Source of the DNA: Gemmatimonadota bacterium
Lineage (GTDB): Bacteria; Gemmatimonadota; Gemmatimonadetes; Gemmatimonadales; Gemmatimonadaceae
Direction: 5' to 3'
NCBI GenBank assembly: GCA_003134685.1
Contig: PLCA01000003.1
Span: 464,228 to 528,227, forward strand
DNA length: 64,000 nt
The notes under the pieces: model-generated
What the model was told of the DNA's origin: nothing
The model's database searches: none
Seen by the model: only the letters and a program-made list of their open reading frames with translations
Shown: positions 53,021-62,316 of the stretch, one piece after another
Layout: each line of letters starts with the position of its first letter
How positions within the stretch are numbered: position 1 is the stretch's first letter
Program-made: the position numbers and the translations under genes

Positions 53021-54091
53021 ATGGTCACCACGCTTCCTCTTCGACAGCTCGGCACTACCGACATGGAAATCACCCGCGTGGGATTCGGCTCGTGGGCAAC
53101 CGGCGGTGGTGGATGGGCGTTCGGGTGGGGTCCGCAGGACGACGATGAATCCATCGCCGCAATCAATCACGCGCTCGAGCGCGGCGTCAACTGGATCGAC
53201 ACCGCCGCGATTTACGGACTCGGTCATTCGGAAGAGGTCGTCGCCAGAGCGCTGAAGGGGCGCGGCGCCGCCGACCGTCCGTACGTGTTCACCAAATGCG
53301 GACTGGTGTGGGACGAGAGCGATCCGATGAAGGAGGCCGTCCGCTCGCTTGCCTCCAAATCCATTCGCCACGAGTGCGAGGCATCACTCCGCCGGCTCTG
53401 CGTCGAGCGCATCGATCTCTATCAGATCCACCGACCCGACGAGTTCGGTGTGCCGATCGAGGAATCCTGGCGGACCATGGCACAGCTCGTCGAAGAGGGA
53501 AAAGTTCGCGCGATCGGGGTCTCCAACTATGACGCCGCGCAACTCCGCAAGTGCGAGTCGGTCCGGCACGTAGATTCGCTGCAGCCGCCCTTCTCGCTGA
53601 TAAAACGCGACGCCGCGGCAGCAGAGATTCCATGGTGCAACGCCAACCGCACCGGAGTGATCGTCTACAGCCCGATGCAGGCCGGAATTCTAACGGATAG
53701 CTTTTCGGTGGATCGTGTGAAAAAGATGGCAGACGACGACTGGCGGAAGAAATCGGTGAACTTCCAGACACCGCACCTCGAAAAGAACATTGTGCTGCGC
53801 GATGCGCTCCGGCCGATCGCGCACCGCCACAATACAAGCGTATCGGCCGTGGCCGTGGCGTGGACGCTGGCGTGGCCGGCGGTGACGGGCGCCATCGTCG
53901 GCGCGAGATCGTCGTCACAGGTCGATGGCTGGATCGACGCGGCTACGCTCACTCTCACCGCGGGCGACCTCGATGAGATCGCGTCAGCGATCGAGCGGAT
54001 CGGGGCTGGGTCGGGACCGAGGCGGCCGCCGTCGAGGCCTCGGGATGTCGGGGCGGAGTCGGCGCGCCAATCCCAGCTGGAAGCGAGGTAA
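53021..54091 (+). CDS. Aldo/keto reductase
   Basis: A 356-residue NADPH-dependent oxidoreductase with a TIM barrel. The catalytic tetrad is visible: Asp in VNWIDTAAIYGLGHSEE, the Tyr of AIYG, Lys in YVFTKCG and His in LYQIHRPDEF. Other landmarks are LGTTDMEITRVGFGSWATGG, IGVSNYDAAQLRKCESV and the cofactor end AIVGARSSSQVDGW. Length is normal for YajO/Tas-like forms. An Arg/Pro-rich C-terminal tail follows. It stands alone; the substrate is unknown. Confidence 0.94.
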   Translation: MVTTLPLRQLGTTDMEITRVGFGSWATGGGGWAFGWGPQDDDESIAAINHALERGVNWIDTAAIYGLGHSEEVVARALKGRGAADRPYVFTKCGLVWDESDPMKEAVRSLASKSIRHECEASLRRLCVERIDLYQIHRPDEFGVPIEESWRTMAQLVEEGKVRAIGVSNYDAAQLRKCESVRHVDSLQPPFSLIKRDAAAAEIPWCNANRTGVIVYSPMQAGILTDSFSVDRVKKMADDDWRKKSVNFQTPHLEKNIVLRDALRPIAHRHNTSVSAVAVAWTLAWPAVTGAIVGARSSSQVDGWIDAATLTLTAGDLDEIASAIERIGAGSGPRRPPSRPRDVGAESARQSQLEAR

Positions 54092-54157
54092 CCTGACCGC
54101 GGCTCGGACTACCCACATTCGACGACCCCATGTGGGTCGGCAGGCATTTCGCAACCG

Positions 54158-54544
54158 TTGACGATCAACGATGACGCGCGAGCCCCGTTGAACCACGCGA
54201 CATTCAAGGATCCACTGGGAAGAATCTGGGATGTTTGGCAGGTGCATCCGTCTGCCGCGGAGCGCCGATTCGTCGACCGCCGCGTGAACGATGAAGATCT
54301 CACGGGCACCGTGGAAAGACGCACTGGCCTGGAGCGCCGGGGTGGTGTCAGAAAAAGCCCGCGCGCCTCGGTTGCCGAGGAATTCGCCTACGGGTGGCTA
54401 TGCTTCGAGACAGCGGGAGAAAAGCGGAGGCTCGCGCCCGTGCCCGAGGGCTGGGACCAGGCCAATAAGGAGACCCTCCAGCAGTGGTGCAGCCTCGCCA
54501 AGCCGGCACGTCGGAACACTGGCACTGTAAAGAAGATTCCTTAG
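54158..54544 (+). CDS. Conserved hypothetical protein
   Basis: A 128-residue soluble protein from TTG 54158: TINDDARAPLNHATFKDPLG, RIWDVWQVHPSAAERRFVDR, RTGLERRGGVRKSPRASVAE, EFAYGWLCFETAGEKRRLAP and GWDQANKETLQQWCSLAKPA. The pattern FxDPLGRIWDVWQV and GWLCFE-x-x-x-EKRRL resembles a small recurring hypothetical in this phylum. Function unknown. Confidence 0.65.
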   Translation: MTINDDARAPLNHATFKDPLGRIWDVWQVHPSAAERRFVDRRVNDEDLTGTVERRTGLERRGGVRKSPRASVAEEFAYGWLCFETAGEKRRLAPVPEGWDQANKETLQQWCSLAKPARRNTGTVKKIP

Positions 54545-54575
54545 GATTATCGAACAATCGAACTGCGAAGGATCA

Positions 54576-55193
54576 ATGAGCGAGCGTGTTCCTGCTGTGG
54601 TAGCCGCTGTTTCTTCGATCGTGATTCTCGTGTACGCATGCGCGACGGCGCCGACGACGACGAATCCCTCACCAACGCAGCAACCCGCGGCGGGCCAGCA
54701 GATGCCCGGCGGCCCCCCCGGTGGTCCGCGGGTGCCCCTCACCGATTCGGCGCGGCGGGTGCGCGACAGCGTGAATGCGGCGAGGCGCGACAGCGCGTCG
54801 GCGACGATACTCCGCTCAATCGCGGGCCGCGAGAATCAGCCGGCCGAGAGCGTGTTCAAGAACATCAAGATTCTGAAGGGAGTTCCGGCCGGCCGTCTCG
54901 TCAACATCATGAACATGGGCTTCGGCCGCTCACTCGGCGTCAGCTGCGGATTCTGCCACGTGCCGGGCAAGTGGGATCTCGACGACAAAGAAGAAAAGAA
55001 GACCGCCCGCCTGATGTTCGCGATGGTGATGACCATCAACACCGACTACATGTCGAAGGTGCCGAACGATCGTGGCGCGCCGCCGGTGGTGAACTGCTTC
55101 ACTTGCCACAGAGGGAACGCCCACCCGATCCAGCCCGACGGCCCGCCCCCGGGGAACAGGCCGCCGGGCGCACCGCCGCCGTCGGGCGGATAA
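54576..55193 (+). CDS. Diheme c-type cytochrome (reaction-centre cytochrome-like)
   Basis: A 205-residue exported protein. An N-terminal hydrophobic helix (VVAAVSSIVILVYACATA) and a Pro/Gln-rich linker precede two heme-binding sites, CGFCH near residue 127 and CFTCH near residue 173. The VFKNIKILKGVPAGRLVNIM segment before the first site with its Met-Asn-Met is typical of the photosynthetic reaction centre cytochrome c subunit family (CytoC_RC), found widely in non-phototrophs. Electron carrier in the periplasm. The Pro/Gly-rich tail (PPPGNRPPGAPPPSGG) is low complexity. Confidence 0.9.
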   Translation: MSERVPAVVAAVSSIVILVYACATAPTTTNPSPTQQPAAGQQMPGGPPGGPRVPLTDSARRVRDSVNAARRDSASATILRSIAGRENQPAESVFKNIKILKGVPAGRLVNIMNMGFGRSLGVSCGFCHVPGKWDLDDKEEKKTARLMFAMVMTINTDYMSKVPNDRGAPPVVNCFTCHRGNAHPIQPDGPPPGNRPPGAPPPSGG

Positions 55194-55218
55194 CAACCGC
55201 GACTCTACTCTATCGAGC

Positions 55219-55803
55219 TCAGGGCGAGCCACCGCCACGACGGGACGCGCTATCGCCGGCTGGCCGCTTCTGCTGTCCCTGCTCGAACAGCTGGCGAAAA
55301 GTCGTCAGCTGGTGCGGGTTGAGAACTGCTTCGATTTGCTTGTTGGTGCTATCCCTGATGGCGCGCATCTCGGGCGATGGGCCTCCCCCTCCCGAACCGC
55401 CGCCTGTGCTATCGGGAGGCGCACCACCACCACCACCCCGGCGCCCACCGCCCCTTCCACCCCCCCTTCCACCGCCCCTTCCACCACCTTCTCCCCCTCC
55501 CCCGCGCTGACCGCCCCCGTTTTTTCTGAGGTCTTCCATCGCCATTGTTTCGTTGGCGAGCATCCAGCGGATTTTGGTCTGCTGCGCGGAATCGAGCTGT
55601 AGCGTCTCCGTCATCGTCGCCATCCTCTGATCGATCATCTTACGCGGATCCATTTGCTCCCCGGCGGGCGGACCTTGTCGCTGCGGATCCTGGCCCTGTG
55701 CGCTGGCGCTGGGTGCGAGCCCGACACTCCCGACGACGGCCGCGCCAACTACCGTGGCGAGCGCCAGACGCCGAGTTCTCTGGGGAATCTGCCGAATGTT
55801 CAT
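55219..55803 (-). CDS. Spy/CpxP-like periplasmic protein with Gly/Arg-rich repeat
   Basis: A 194-residue exported protein: signal RRLALATVVGAAVVGSVGLA ending SASAQ. Two helical blocks, PRKMIDQRMATMTETLQLDS then AQQTKIRWMLANETMAMEDL and later EMRAIRDSTNKQIEAVLNPH then QLTTFRQLFEQ, are typical of the Spy/CpxP LTXXQ chaperone family. Between them lies a low-complexity stretch of GGGRGGG-type repeats of about 45 residues, unusual for the family. Faces the diheme cytochrome gene. Might bind metal or misfolded proteins. Confidence 0.75.
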   Translation of the reverse strand: MNIRQIPQRTRRLALATVVGAAVVGSVGLAPSASAQGQDPQRQGPPAGEQMDPRKMIDQRMATMTETLQLDSAQQTKIRWMLANETMAMEDLRKNGGGQRGGGGEGGGRGGGRGGGRGGGRRGGGGGAPPDSTGGGSGGGGPSPEMRAIRDSTNKQIEAVLNPHQLTTFRQLFEQGQQKRPAGDSASRRGGGSP

Positions 55804-55832
55804 TGCTTCCTCGCTGCTGTGTGTTGTCAGAA

Positions 55833-56162
55833 TCAGCCGACATTGACGCCGAGGTTGATTACGCCGGCGTAGCCATCGGTAGTCTTGGTTGTCTGAAGAG
55901 TAAGACCCGCCTTGTCGGCCGTTGACAGACTGTTGTAGATCCCGTCGCTCGCGTTGCGCGTATTGCCAGTGCCGCGCGAGCTGTATGGGCTCAGCGTATA
56001 TACGGAGTCCGTCAGCGTGTCGTTGAAGAAGAACTGCGAGGTGAACTCGTAGCTCTTCGTCGTGCCCGCGTAGAGACGCAGCTTGAAGTGGATGTGAACG
56101 GCGCGTCCACTGTACCAGATGAGCAAGGCAATCTCACTCGCGGTCGAGAGGTACTTTTCCTG
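55833..56162 (-). pseudogene. C-terminal remnant of an intradiol ring-cleavage dioxygenase
   Basis: The frame opens directly after the KDPG aldolase stop with EKYLSTASEIALLIWYSGRA, then VHIHFKLRLYAG and TKSYEFTSQFFFNDTLTDSV and ends INLGVNVG. The WYSGRAVHIHFK block is the iron-binding core of protocatechuate/catechol 3,4-dioxygenase-like proteins (Tyr and the two His). The N-terminal half with the fourth ligand is missing, and no good start codon or ribosome site precedes it. Probably a broken gene truncated at its 5' end beside the aldolase. Confidence 0.65.
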
Positions 56163-56165
56163 ATC

Positions 56166-56873
56166 TCAGCGCGAGCGCGCCGTCTCTTGGATTCCTTGAC
56201 GCGGAGTGGTTGGGGTTTTCTTTGACGGAGTGAGTCTGGCGGCCTTCGTGACAGAATCCCTAACCGCGGCGCTGATGCGGTCGAACTGCTTCGCCGCGAT
56301 CCAGTCCGCCGGCGCCATCCAGGACCCGCCGCAGGCGACCACGTTCTTGAGCGCGAGGTAGCTCTCGAAGCTTGTGGTGGTGAGCCCGCCGCTGGGGTTG
56401 AACTCGACGCCACCGAAGGGTCCGGCAAGCAGGTTCAGATACTCGACGCCACCAAGAGTCGAGATCGGCCACAGCTTGAGCAGGGTGAGCCCCGACTCGA
56501 TCGCGGCTTCGATCTCGCTCGCGGTCGCAACACCCGGGTAGACCGGAATGTCGTGCTCGAGACAGTAATCGACGACGGCGCGATTGAGCCCGGGCGATAT
56601 CACAAAGTGCGCGCCGGCTTTGCGCGCCTGCTCGGCTTGTCTGACGTTGAGCACCGTACCCACTCCCGCGAACATCTCGGGCTGCTCCTGCGTGATGCGG
56701 CGCAGCGCATCAAGGGCCGCGGAAGTGCGCAGAGTGATCTCCGCGATCGGCAGTCCGCCCGCAAGCAAGGCTCTCGCCAGCGGCACCGCGTTTTTTGGCT
56801 CGTCGATAACGATTACTGGGATGATGCGCCAGCGTCGGAGCGCTTCCGTCATCATCGACTGCTGGACGTTCAT
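56166..56873 (-). CDS. eda: KDPG/KHG aldolase (Entner-Doudoroff)
   Basis: A 235-residue class-I aldolase with the 2-keto-3-deoxy-6-phosphogluconate aldolase signatures: RRWRIIPVIVIDEPKNAVPL, ARALLAGGLPIAEITLRT (Glu of the catalytic pair), FAGVGTVLNVRQAEQARKAG, AHFVISPGLN, DIPVYPGVATASEIEAAIES, the Schiff-base Lys in LTLLKLWPIST, and the phosphate-binding FNPSGGLT. It cleaves KDPG to pyruvate and glyceraldehyde-3-phosphate in the cytoplasm. A basic 30-residue tail is extra compared with the 210-residue family. Suggests sugar-acid use. Confidence 0.94.
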   Translation of the reverse strand: MNVQQSMMTEALRRWRIIPVIVIDEPKNAVPLARALLAGGLPIAEITLRTSAALDALRRITQEQPEMFAGVGTVLNVRQAEQARKAGAHFVISPGLNRAVVDYCLEHDIPVYPGVATASEIEAAIESGLTLLKLWPISTLGGVEYLNLLAGPFGGVEFNPSGGLTTTSFESYLALKNVVACGGSWMAPADWIAAKQFDRISAAVRDSVTKAARLTPSKKTPTTPRQGIQETARSR

Positions 56874-57088
56874 TTATCCCCACGGTTTCGTCGGATATAA
56901 AGCTGCACAATCTTCCCGGGAAAACTAAGCGATGTTCGCCGTGTCAGGTGGCTGACAGCTTCGATCGCGACTCGCCCCCGCTCGCGGAATGCATCGTGCC
57001 TCACAACGTGCATCTAGAGGGTAAGCGGAACTTGGCGTGTCTATCTCAGGTACTACGCCAAGGCATTCAACTCAAACTGGTTCCAATA

Positions 57089-57682
57089 ATGCTTCTGCAA
57101 TTGATGACTGTCGGCGTTTTGTCCGCGTCCGGTCATGTTGGGCCCAGAATCGAACCTTTAGGATTCAGCGAGAGAGCAGCGTCGGCGGTTGACGACAGTC
57201 TGCTCGCCGGTGACACCGTCGCGCGCAAACGAGCCCGACCCCGCGCAATCGAGTACAGCGACGCATACTACACTCGTCTCATGATCCACCACTGGGCGAG
57301 CTTCGCCGAGCTGCCACTTTTCGCAGCGGAGTACGTGCTGGGACAGCGTCTGCTCAATGAAGAGCGGACGGGGTTCCCATCGCAGGGCCTCAAGACGGCG
57401 CACACTACCGTCGCACTGGGACTCGGCGCGCTCTTCACCCTCAACACCGTCACCGGCGGCTGGAATCTCTGGGAATCGCGTAAAGATCCCGCCGGCCGCA
57501 CGCTCCGTTTCCTTCACTCTGCCGCTATGCTCGGCGCCGATGCCGGGTTCGCCTGGTCGGGCGCGAGTGGAGGCGGCGCGAAACACACGCTGTCTGGCGC
57601 CAACCAGCACCGCACGATCGCGATCTCGTCCATGGCACTCGCCACGGCGGGAACGGCGATGATGTGGCTATTCCACGACTGA
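57089..57682 (+). CDS. Four-helix membrane protein, b-type-cytochrome-like
   Basis: From ATG 57089, 197 residues. Four hydrophobic helices each carry a histidine: LMIHHWASFAELPLFAAEYV, LKTAHTTVALGLGALFTLNT, RFLHSAAMLGADAGFAW and NQHRTIAISSMALATAG. The pattern resembles b561-type diheme membrane cytochromes. The stop overlaps the next start (TGATG), so the two membrane proteins are translated together, followed by two Rieske proteins. No exact family recognised. Confidence 0.7.
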   Translation: MLLQLMTVGVLSASGHVGPRIEPLGFSERAASAVDDSLLAGDTVARKRARPRAIEYSDAYYTRLMIHHWASFAELPLFAAEYVLGQRLLNEERTGFPSQGLKTAHTTVALGLGALFTLNTVTGGWNLWESRKDPAGRTLRFLHSAAMLGADAGFAWSGASGGGAKHTLSGANQHRTIAISSMALATAGTAMMWLFHD

Positions 57683-58212
57683 TGATGTCTGCCCCAACCA
57701 TACTGCAAACCGTCGCGACGGCAGCGAAGCCGTGGGCAGCGCTCTTCAGCGATTCGAGAGTCGTTTCGAGCACTGTGACTTTTTTTCACCTGGGTGGGCT
57801 TCTGTTCGCCGGAGGAACCGCCGTCGCCTCGGACCGCGCCACGTTCCGCGCGCTGCGTGGAACCCCTGAGGATCGTGGCCGCCTGCTAGTAGAACTCGGC
57901 AATGTGCACGCATGGGTGCTGACGGGGCTGTCGGTGATCTTCGTGAGCGGGCTTCTCCTTGCGCTCTCGGACGTGAAGACCTTCGGCAACTCGCCGATAT
58001 ACTGGACGAAGATGAGTCTGGTCGCGCTTCTCCTCGCCAACGGAGCGCTTCTTCAGCGCACCGAGCAGAAACTTCGCGCCAGCGGTCTCCAGACTCCGTC
58101 CAGGGCGCCAAAGGAGCAACTGTGGTCGAGGCTCCGATTCGCGGCCGCCACCAGCATGATGCTGTGGACGGCGATCGTTCTTGCCGGCGTCATCCTGGTC
58201 GCATCATCCTAA
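57682..58212 (+). CDS. Four-helix membrane protein, partner of the preceding gene
   Basis: A 176-residue membrane protein from ATG 57682, overlapping the previous stop as TGATG. Hydrophobic segments: TVTFFHLGGLLFAGGTAVAS, VELGNVHAWVLTGLSVIFVS, IYWTKMSLVALLLANGALL and SMMLWTAIVLAGVILVAS. Histidines sit in helix 1 (FFHLGG) and helix 2 (NVHAWV), possible heme ligands. It is followed after 43 bases by a Rieske gene. I do not recognise the family beyond a conserved four-helix protein of unknown function. Confidence 0.7.
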   Translation: MMSAPTILQTVATAAKPWAALFSDSRVVSSTVTFFHLGGLLFAGGTAVASDRATFRALRGTPEDRGRLLVELGNVHAWVLTGLSVIFVSGLLLALSDVKTFGNSPIYWTKMSLVALLLANGALLQRTEQKLRASGLQTPSRAPKEQLWSRLRFAAATSMMLWTAIVLAGVILVASS

Positions 58213-58255
58213 CGATAGCTCAACAACATCGAACTCAACCGCGTCATATAGGTAT

Positions 58256-58786
58256 ATGCAAATGAAGTCCTCTGAAGTGATAAAACGTGAAGCGCGCGCG
58301 GACTGCGAAAGCTGCCCGCTCGTTCCTGAGAGAAGGGAGTTCCTGCGCAGCATGTCCGCGTTTGCTCTCGCGGCGATTTCGCTGAGCCTCCCAATCCGGA
58401 GTGCGACGGCCAAGGTGTTATCGTCTGCTGTTGCCGGGCGCAAACTGCTCTCGTATCCGGTTCCGGCGACAGATGGTGCGGACATCGACCGCGGCAACGA
58501 GGTAATTCTCGTTCGCTACAGAAACGAGGTCTTCGCCTTCAATCTCTCGTGCCCGCATCAGAACACCGCTCTACGGTGGAATGAGACGGACATGCGGTTC
58601 CAGTGTCCAAAGCACCACTCTCAGTATCAGCCCGATGGTGAGTTCATCACCGGGCGCGCGACGCGCAACATGGACCGCCTGGCGATCAGGCGCGACGAGA
58701 CGAACAACATCGTCGTTGATCCTGACACGCTCTACCGGAGCGACGAGGACGCGGCCGAGTGGAAGGCCGCAGTGGTGAAGCTGTGA
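58256..58786 (+). CDS. Rieske [2Fe-2S] protein without disulfide pair
   Basis: ATG 58256 (a second ATG is at 58262) gives about 176 residues. The N-terminus has two Cys (DCESCPLVPERREFLRSM) and a Tat-like twin-arginine helix (ERREFLRSMSAFALAAISLS). The cluster-binding loops are SCPHQNTAL and FQCPKHHSQY, both with C-x-H; unlike the bc1 type there is no second Cys in either loop, so the disulfide is missing and a lower potential is expected. Membrane-anchored electron carrier, third gene of the module with the b-like proteins. Confidence 0.88.
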   Translation: MQMKSSEVIKREARADCESCPLVPERREFLRSMSAFALAAISLSLPIRSATAKVLSSAVAGRKLLSYPVPATDGADIDRGNEVILVRYRNEVFAFNLSCPHQNTALRWNETDMRFQCPKHHSQYQPDGEFITGRATRNMDRLAIRRDETNNIVVDPDTLYRSDEDAAEWKAAVVKL

Positions 58787-58827
58787 GCCATTCGGCGTTG
58801 AACAAGCCAATCGATTCAGAGGGACAA

Positions 58828-59298
58828 ATGGAACGCATCGAGATCCAGGGAGGCGGCTGCGCTCATTGCGCGGAGAAAGCCGGCACGAGTCGGCGTGAAT
58901 TCATCGCTACCTCAGCCGCGTCGGCGGTGGCGGCACTACTCCTGGCCGCCTGCGGCGGCGCGCAGGGCCCATCGGGAATCACCGGCCCGTTCTCTTTCTC
59001 GGTGCTGGTGTCAAACTACCCCGCGCTGGCGAACGTCGGAGGAATAGCGCAAGTCGACAGCGGCGGTGCTCCAATCGCGGCAGTTCGCACCGGTGCGAGC
59101 ACATTCGCCGCGTTCTCTCTCATCTGTCCCCATTTCGGGTGCACGGTGGGGATCAACCGCTCGGCCTTCCAGTGTCCCTGTCACGGAGCACAGTTCGCTT
59201 CGAACGGTACCTGGATCGGGGGGCAGCGGACGTCGAATCTCGCGGCGTACGGTACGAGCTACGATGCGACGACGAACGAGTTGACGATCACGAACTGA
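58828..59298 (+). CDS. Rieske [2Fe-2S] protein of bc1-type with disulfide Cys
   Basis: ATG 58828 with AGAGGGA ahead gives 156 residues. N-terminal CAHCAEKAGTSRREFIATSA has twin Arg and is a Tat signal; a lipobox follows (LLLAACGG). The cluster loops are ICPHFGCTVG and FQCPCHGAQF, each with an extra Cys, giving the disulfide of high-potential Rieske proteins. It differs clearly from the previous Rieske, so the module has two electron carriers of probably different potential. Ends before the convergent YetF gene. Confidence 0.9.
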   Translation: MERIEIQGGGCAHCAEKAGTSRREFIATSAASAVAALLLAACGGAQGPSGITGPFSFSVLVSNYPALANVGGIAQVDSGGAPIAAVRTGASTFAAFSLICPHFGCTVGINRSAFQCPCHGAQFASNGTWIGGQRTSNLAAYGTSYDATTNELTITN

Positions 59299-59313
59299 AG
59301 ATCGCGACGAAGG

Positions 59314-59898
59314 TCAGCGTGGGGTGAGCATCTCGAGGCGCCGCTCGATCGCCTCCAGCCGCTGGATAACTTCGAGATGCTGGGTGTCTTCTAGCGTCGG
59401 AAGCTTCGCGACGAAGGTCAGCGCCCCTCCGGTTTCCAGCCTGCACTCCTCGACTTCCGCGATCGACTTGATCCCCTGCCGGCGGGCGGCCGCCTCCAGC
59501 TCGGCGACGGTTATCAACTCCTTGTTGAGTCGATCGTGCATGACCTTTCCACTGGACACCAGCACATCGGGGTTCCCTTCCATCGCGTCCAACCTTCCGG
59601 ACTTGAAGAGGTAGCGAACCAGAAAATGATTCGTAAGGAGCAGCACCGCCGCGCCGAACAGTCCTCCGATCACCGAGTTGTCGTTGCCGATGATCGCGTT
59701 CTGGACGGTGTTGGACAGCAGGAGGAGGACGACTAGATCGAATGGATTCAGCTGCGACAGCTCACGCTTGCCGGCGAGCCGAAGACCGATCAAGACCGCC
59801 CCGTAAACCACGAGAGTGCGGATGGTTTTCTCGAGCAAGGGAACGCCCGGGACAAAGATGTCGTTCCAGAGGGTGGATACGTACGGATAGGTCATCAT
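59314..59898 (-). CDS. YetF/DUF421 membrane protein
   Basis: A 194-residue protein with three N-terminal helices (KTIRTLVVYGAVLIGLRLAG, FDLVVLLLLSNTVQNAIIGN, SVIGGLFGAAVLLLTNHFLV) and the classic DUF421 cytoplasmic part: GNPDVLVSSGKVMHDRLNKE, LITVAELEAAARRQGIKSIA, EVEECRLETGGALTFVAK. The C-terminal coiled tail LEVIQRLEAIERRLEML is added. The family is widespread in bacteria (YetF, YcaP) with unknown role, perhaps in membrane stress. Confidence 0.93.
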   Translation of the reverse strand: MMTYPYVSTLWNDIFVPGVPLLEKTIRTLVVYGAVLIGLRLAGKRELSQLNPFDLVVLLLLSNTVQNAIIGNDNSVIGGLFGAAVLLLTNHFLVRYLFKSGRLDAMEGNPDVLVSSGKVMHDRLNKELITVAELEAAARRQGIKSIAEVEECRLETGGALTFVAKLPTLEDTQHLEVIQRLEAIERRLEMLTPR

Positions 59899-59956
59899 TC
59901 AGTGCCTCGGTGTTTAGTGCCCCGCAAATCTGACGTCCACAAAACGATGCGCCTTT

Positions 59957-62149
59957 TCACTTCACATCATAGGCGGACATCGGGACGTGCTGGAGGTATT
60001 TATCGAACCAGCCGACAATGTGCCGGAGCCGCTCGACGCGGTGCCACGGTTTCCCAGAGCGCGAGAGCTCGTGCGTCTCGTCCGGGAATCTCACCATCAC
60101 CGTCGGCTTGTGCAGATACTTGAGCGCGCGGAACATCTGCTCGCCGCCGTCAGCGGGCGGGGTCCTCATGTCTGCCTCGCCCTCGATCAACATCAGCGGA
60201 GTCGTCACGTTCGCGACGTACGTGATCGGGGACACCTCGGCGAACCCCTTGGGATCTTCCCATGGCGCGGTGCGGAACCAGGTCGGATTGAAGAGCGTGA
60301 AGTCCGCCGTGTACCAGAAGCCCGACCAATCGGCAATTGAGCGCATCGACACCGCCGCGGCGAAGCGGTGGGTGTGCGTGACCGTCCAGTTCGTCAGCAC
60401 GCCGCCGCCGCTCCCGCCCGTGACTCCCATGCGGGTCGAATCCACGTATCCTCGCTTGAGCACTTCATCGACGCCGGCCATCAGATCCTTGTAGTCGTCG
60501 CCGGGATAATGGAACTGGATGATGTTGGCGAAGTCCTGCCCGTAAGAAGTGCTGCCGCGCGGATTGGTGTAGAGCACGACGTAGCCCTTGGCCGCCATCC
60601 ACAGGAACTCGTGCGTGAAGGAGGAGCCGTAGGCGCTGTTGGGTCCCCCGTGGATTTCGAGGATCAACGGATATTTCTTCGACGCGTCGAAGTGCGGCGG
60701 CTTGAGAATCCATCCCTGAACCCGCCGGCCGTCGAAGCTCTTGTACCAGAACTCTTCCGGCACACTGAGATCGAGCTGGCTGAATAGCGGCTCGTTGATG
60801 TGAGTGATCTGCTTGGGAGTCGGTCGCGCGGTGTTGGCATCCACGACATACAAGTCGCCGATGTTGGTGGCTGTCGAGACGAGGGTGACGATCTTCGATC
60901 CGTCGGCGCTCGCGCTGTACGACACGACCTCGTGATCGCCAGTCGTCACGGAGTCGACTTTTCCATCCGCGGCGGAGAAGCGCTTGAGATTCGCGGTACC
61001 GTTCTCCGTCGTCACCACCACAAGACTCTTTCCGTCCCTGTTCCATATGATCCCGCCGCCGGATCCCGCACGCGGGGAATGCTGGTCCGAGCCGATTCCG
61101 CTCTCCACGTCGAAGTCGTAGGCAGTGGTCAGATTTCGTGGGCTGGAGCCCGGAGCGGCATCCACGATGAAGAGATCGGGCTCATCGTAAAACCGGACCG
61201 GCTTTGCGTTCGCGTTTCCCGTGAATGCGATTCGCTTTCCGTCCGGCGAGGGCGCGATCGTGCCGATACCACCATCAATGCTCGCGACTTTCGCCATCGC
61301 GCCGCCGCCCGCGGGCACGGAGTACAGCTCGTCACCGCCCGTCGCATAGTACGGCTCGAGCCGCCGGTTCGACGTAAAGTAGAGACGCGAACCATCTGGC
61401 GACCACACCGGCTCGCCTTCGTCGAAGTCGCCGAAGGTGATCTGCTTGAAGGTCGGAAGGGCTCCCGTCGGGCCAATGGATGCGGGCACGGTCCATATGT
61501 GGCTGTGCGCTGTCGGATCGGTGTAGCCGCCGCCATTCCAGCGATACTGCGCGCGCGTGATGACGCGGACATCGCTCACGTGTTTTTTCAGAGTTGAATC
61601 GGCGGCAGCTTTTTTCGCTGAATCAGCCTTCGCCTGCGCCGACGACGAATCCGGAGTAGAGACGAAAGCAATCGTGCCTCCGTTCGGCGACCATACTGGA
61701 GAAGACGCGCCCTTGGGAGCGTCGGTGAGCACGCGCGCTTCCCCGCCGTCCATCGAGATGAGGTAGATCTGCGACGGCTTGGGCTTTCCATCCACCGGCT
61801 CGGGCGTGCGGACGAAAGCTATTTCCCGCCCACTCGGCGACCAACGGGGCGACCTGTCGTTGCGGCCCGCTGTCAGTGGACGCGGCGGCGCGCTTCCGTC
61901 CGAGGGAACCACGTAGATCTGCGTCTCGTAGCGGTCCTTGTCCTCGTTCACGTTCACGAGCACATACGCGACCTGCGACCCGTTTGGAGAGATCTGCGGA
62001 TCCGCGGCCCACACGAACTTGAAGAGATCCGTTTCGGTGATTGGCCGGTGCGTCTGTGCAGCGCTTGTGCGCGCGGCGATCGCGGAAAGGACGAGCGGCA
62101 GGGCGATCGCAACGAGGCGCCAGCGCCAACGATTCATTGGACTTTTCAT
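59957..62149 (-). CDS. Secreted S9-family prolyl oligopeptidase/dipeptidyl peptidase
   Basis: A 730-residue exported serine peptidase: signal [20 protein letters not shown] ending TSAAQ, starting at ATG 62149 or ATG 62137. Residues about 60-430 form a beta-propeller of TolB-like repeats ([56 protein letters not shown]). The C-terminal alpha/beta hydrolase has the Ser in [14 protein letters not shown], Asp in [12 protein letters not shown] and His in [10 protein letters not shown]. The oxyanion-side [12 protein letters not shown] matches S9 family. It trims oligopeptides in the periplasm. Confidence 0.95.
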   Translation of the reverse strand: MKSPMNRWRWRLVAIALPLVLSAIAARTSAAQTHRPITETDLFKFVWAADPQISPNGSQVAYVLVNVNEDKDRYETQIYVVPSDGSAPPRPLTAGRNDRSPRWSPSGREIAFVRTPEPVDGKPKPSQIYLISMDGGEARVLTDAPKGASSPVWSPNGGTIAFVSTPDSSSAQAKADSAKKAAADSTLKKHVSDVRVITRAQYRWNGGGYTDPTAHSHIWTVPASIGPTGALPTFKQITFGDFDEGEPVWSPDGSRLYFTSNRRLEPYYATGGDELYSVPAGGGAMAKVASIDGGIGTIAPSPDGKRIAFTGNANAKPVRFYDEPDLFIVDAAPGSSPRNLTTAYDFDVESGIGSDQHSPRAGSGGGIIWNRDGKSLVVVTTENGTANLKRFSAADGKVDSVTTGDHEVVSYSASADGSKIVTLVSTATNIGDLYVVDANTARPTPKQITHINEPLFSQLDLSVPEEFWYKSFDGRRVQGWILKPPHFDASKKYPLILEIHGGPNSAYGSSFTHEFLWMAAKGYVVLYTNPRGSTSYGQDFANIIQFHYPGDDYKDLMAGVDEVLKRGYVDSTRMGVTGGSGGGVLTNWTVTHTHRFAAAVSMRSIADWSGFWYTADFTLFNPTWFRTAPWEDPKGFAEVSPITYVANVTTPLMLIEGEADMRTPPADGGEQMFRALKYLHKPTVMVRFPDETHELSRSGKPWHRVERLRHIVGWFDKYLQHVPMSAYDVK

Positions 62150-62316
62150 GGACTTAGCCGGGGAGTTCTGGTGTCAGACCGCGCCCCGATTGGGCGGGTC
62201 GAGCGAGCCCGAATAACCTACGTTCGGAAGAAATCCGACACCAGGCGAAAGCACCTGAGGGTTAACGATTTCACTACCCGATACGTCTAGTGTGTGAACC
62301 CCTCTCAGGAGCCCAC

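Noticed and set aside
54836-55238. Minus-strand frames over the diheme cytochrome
   Set aside because: They run antisense to the two CxxCH sites and show no conserved features.
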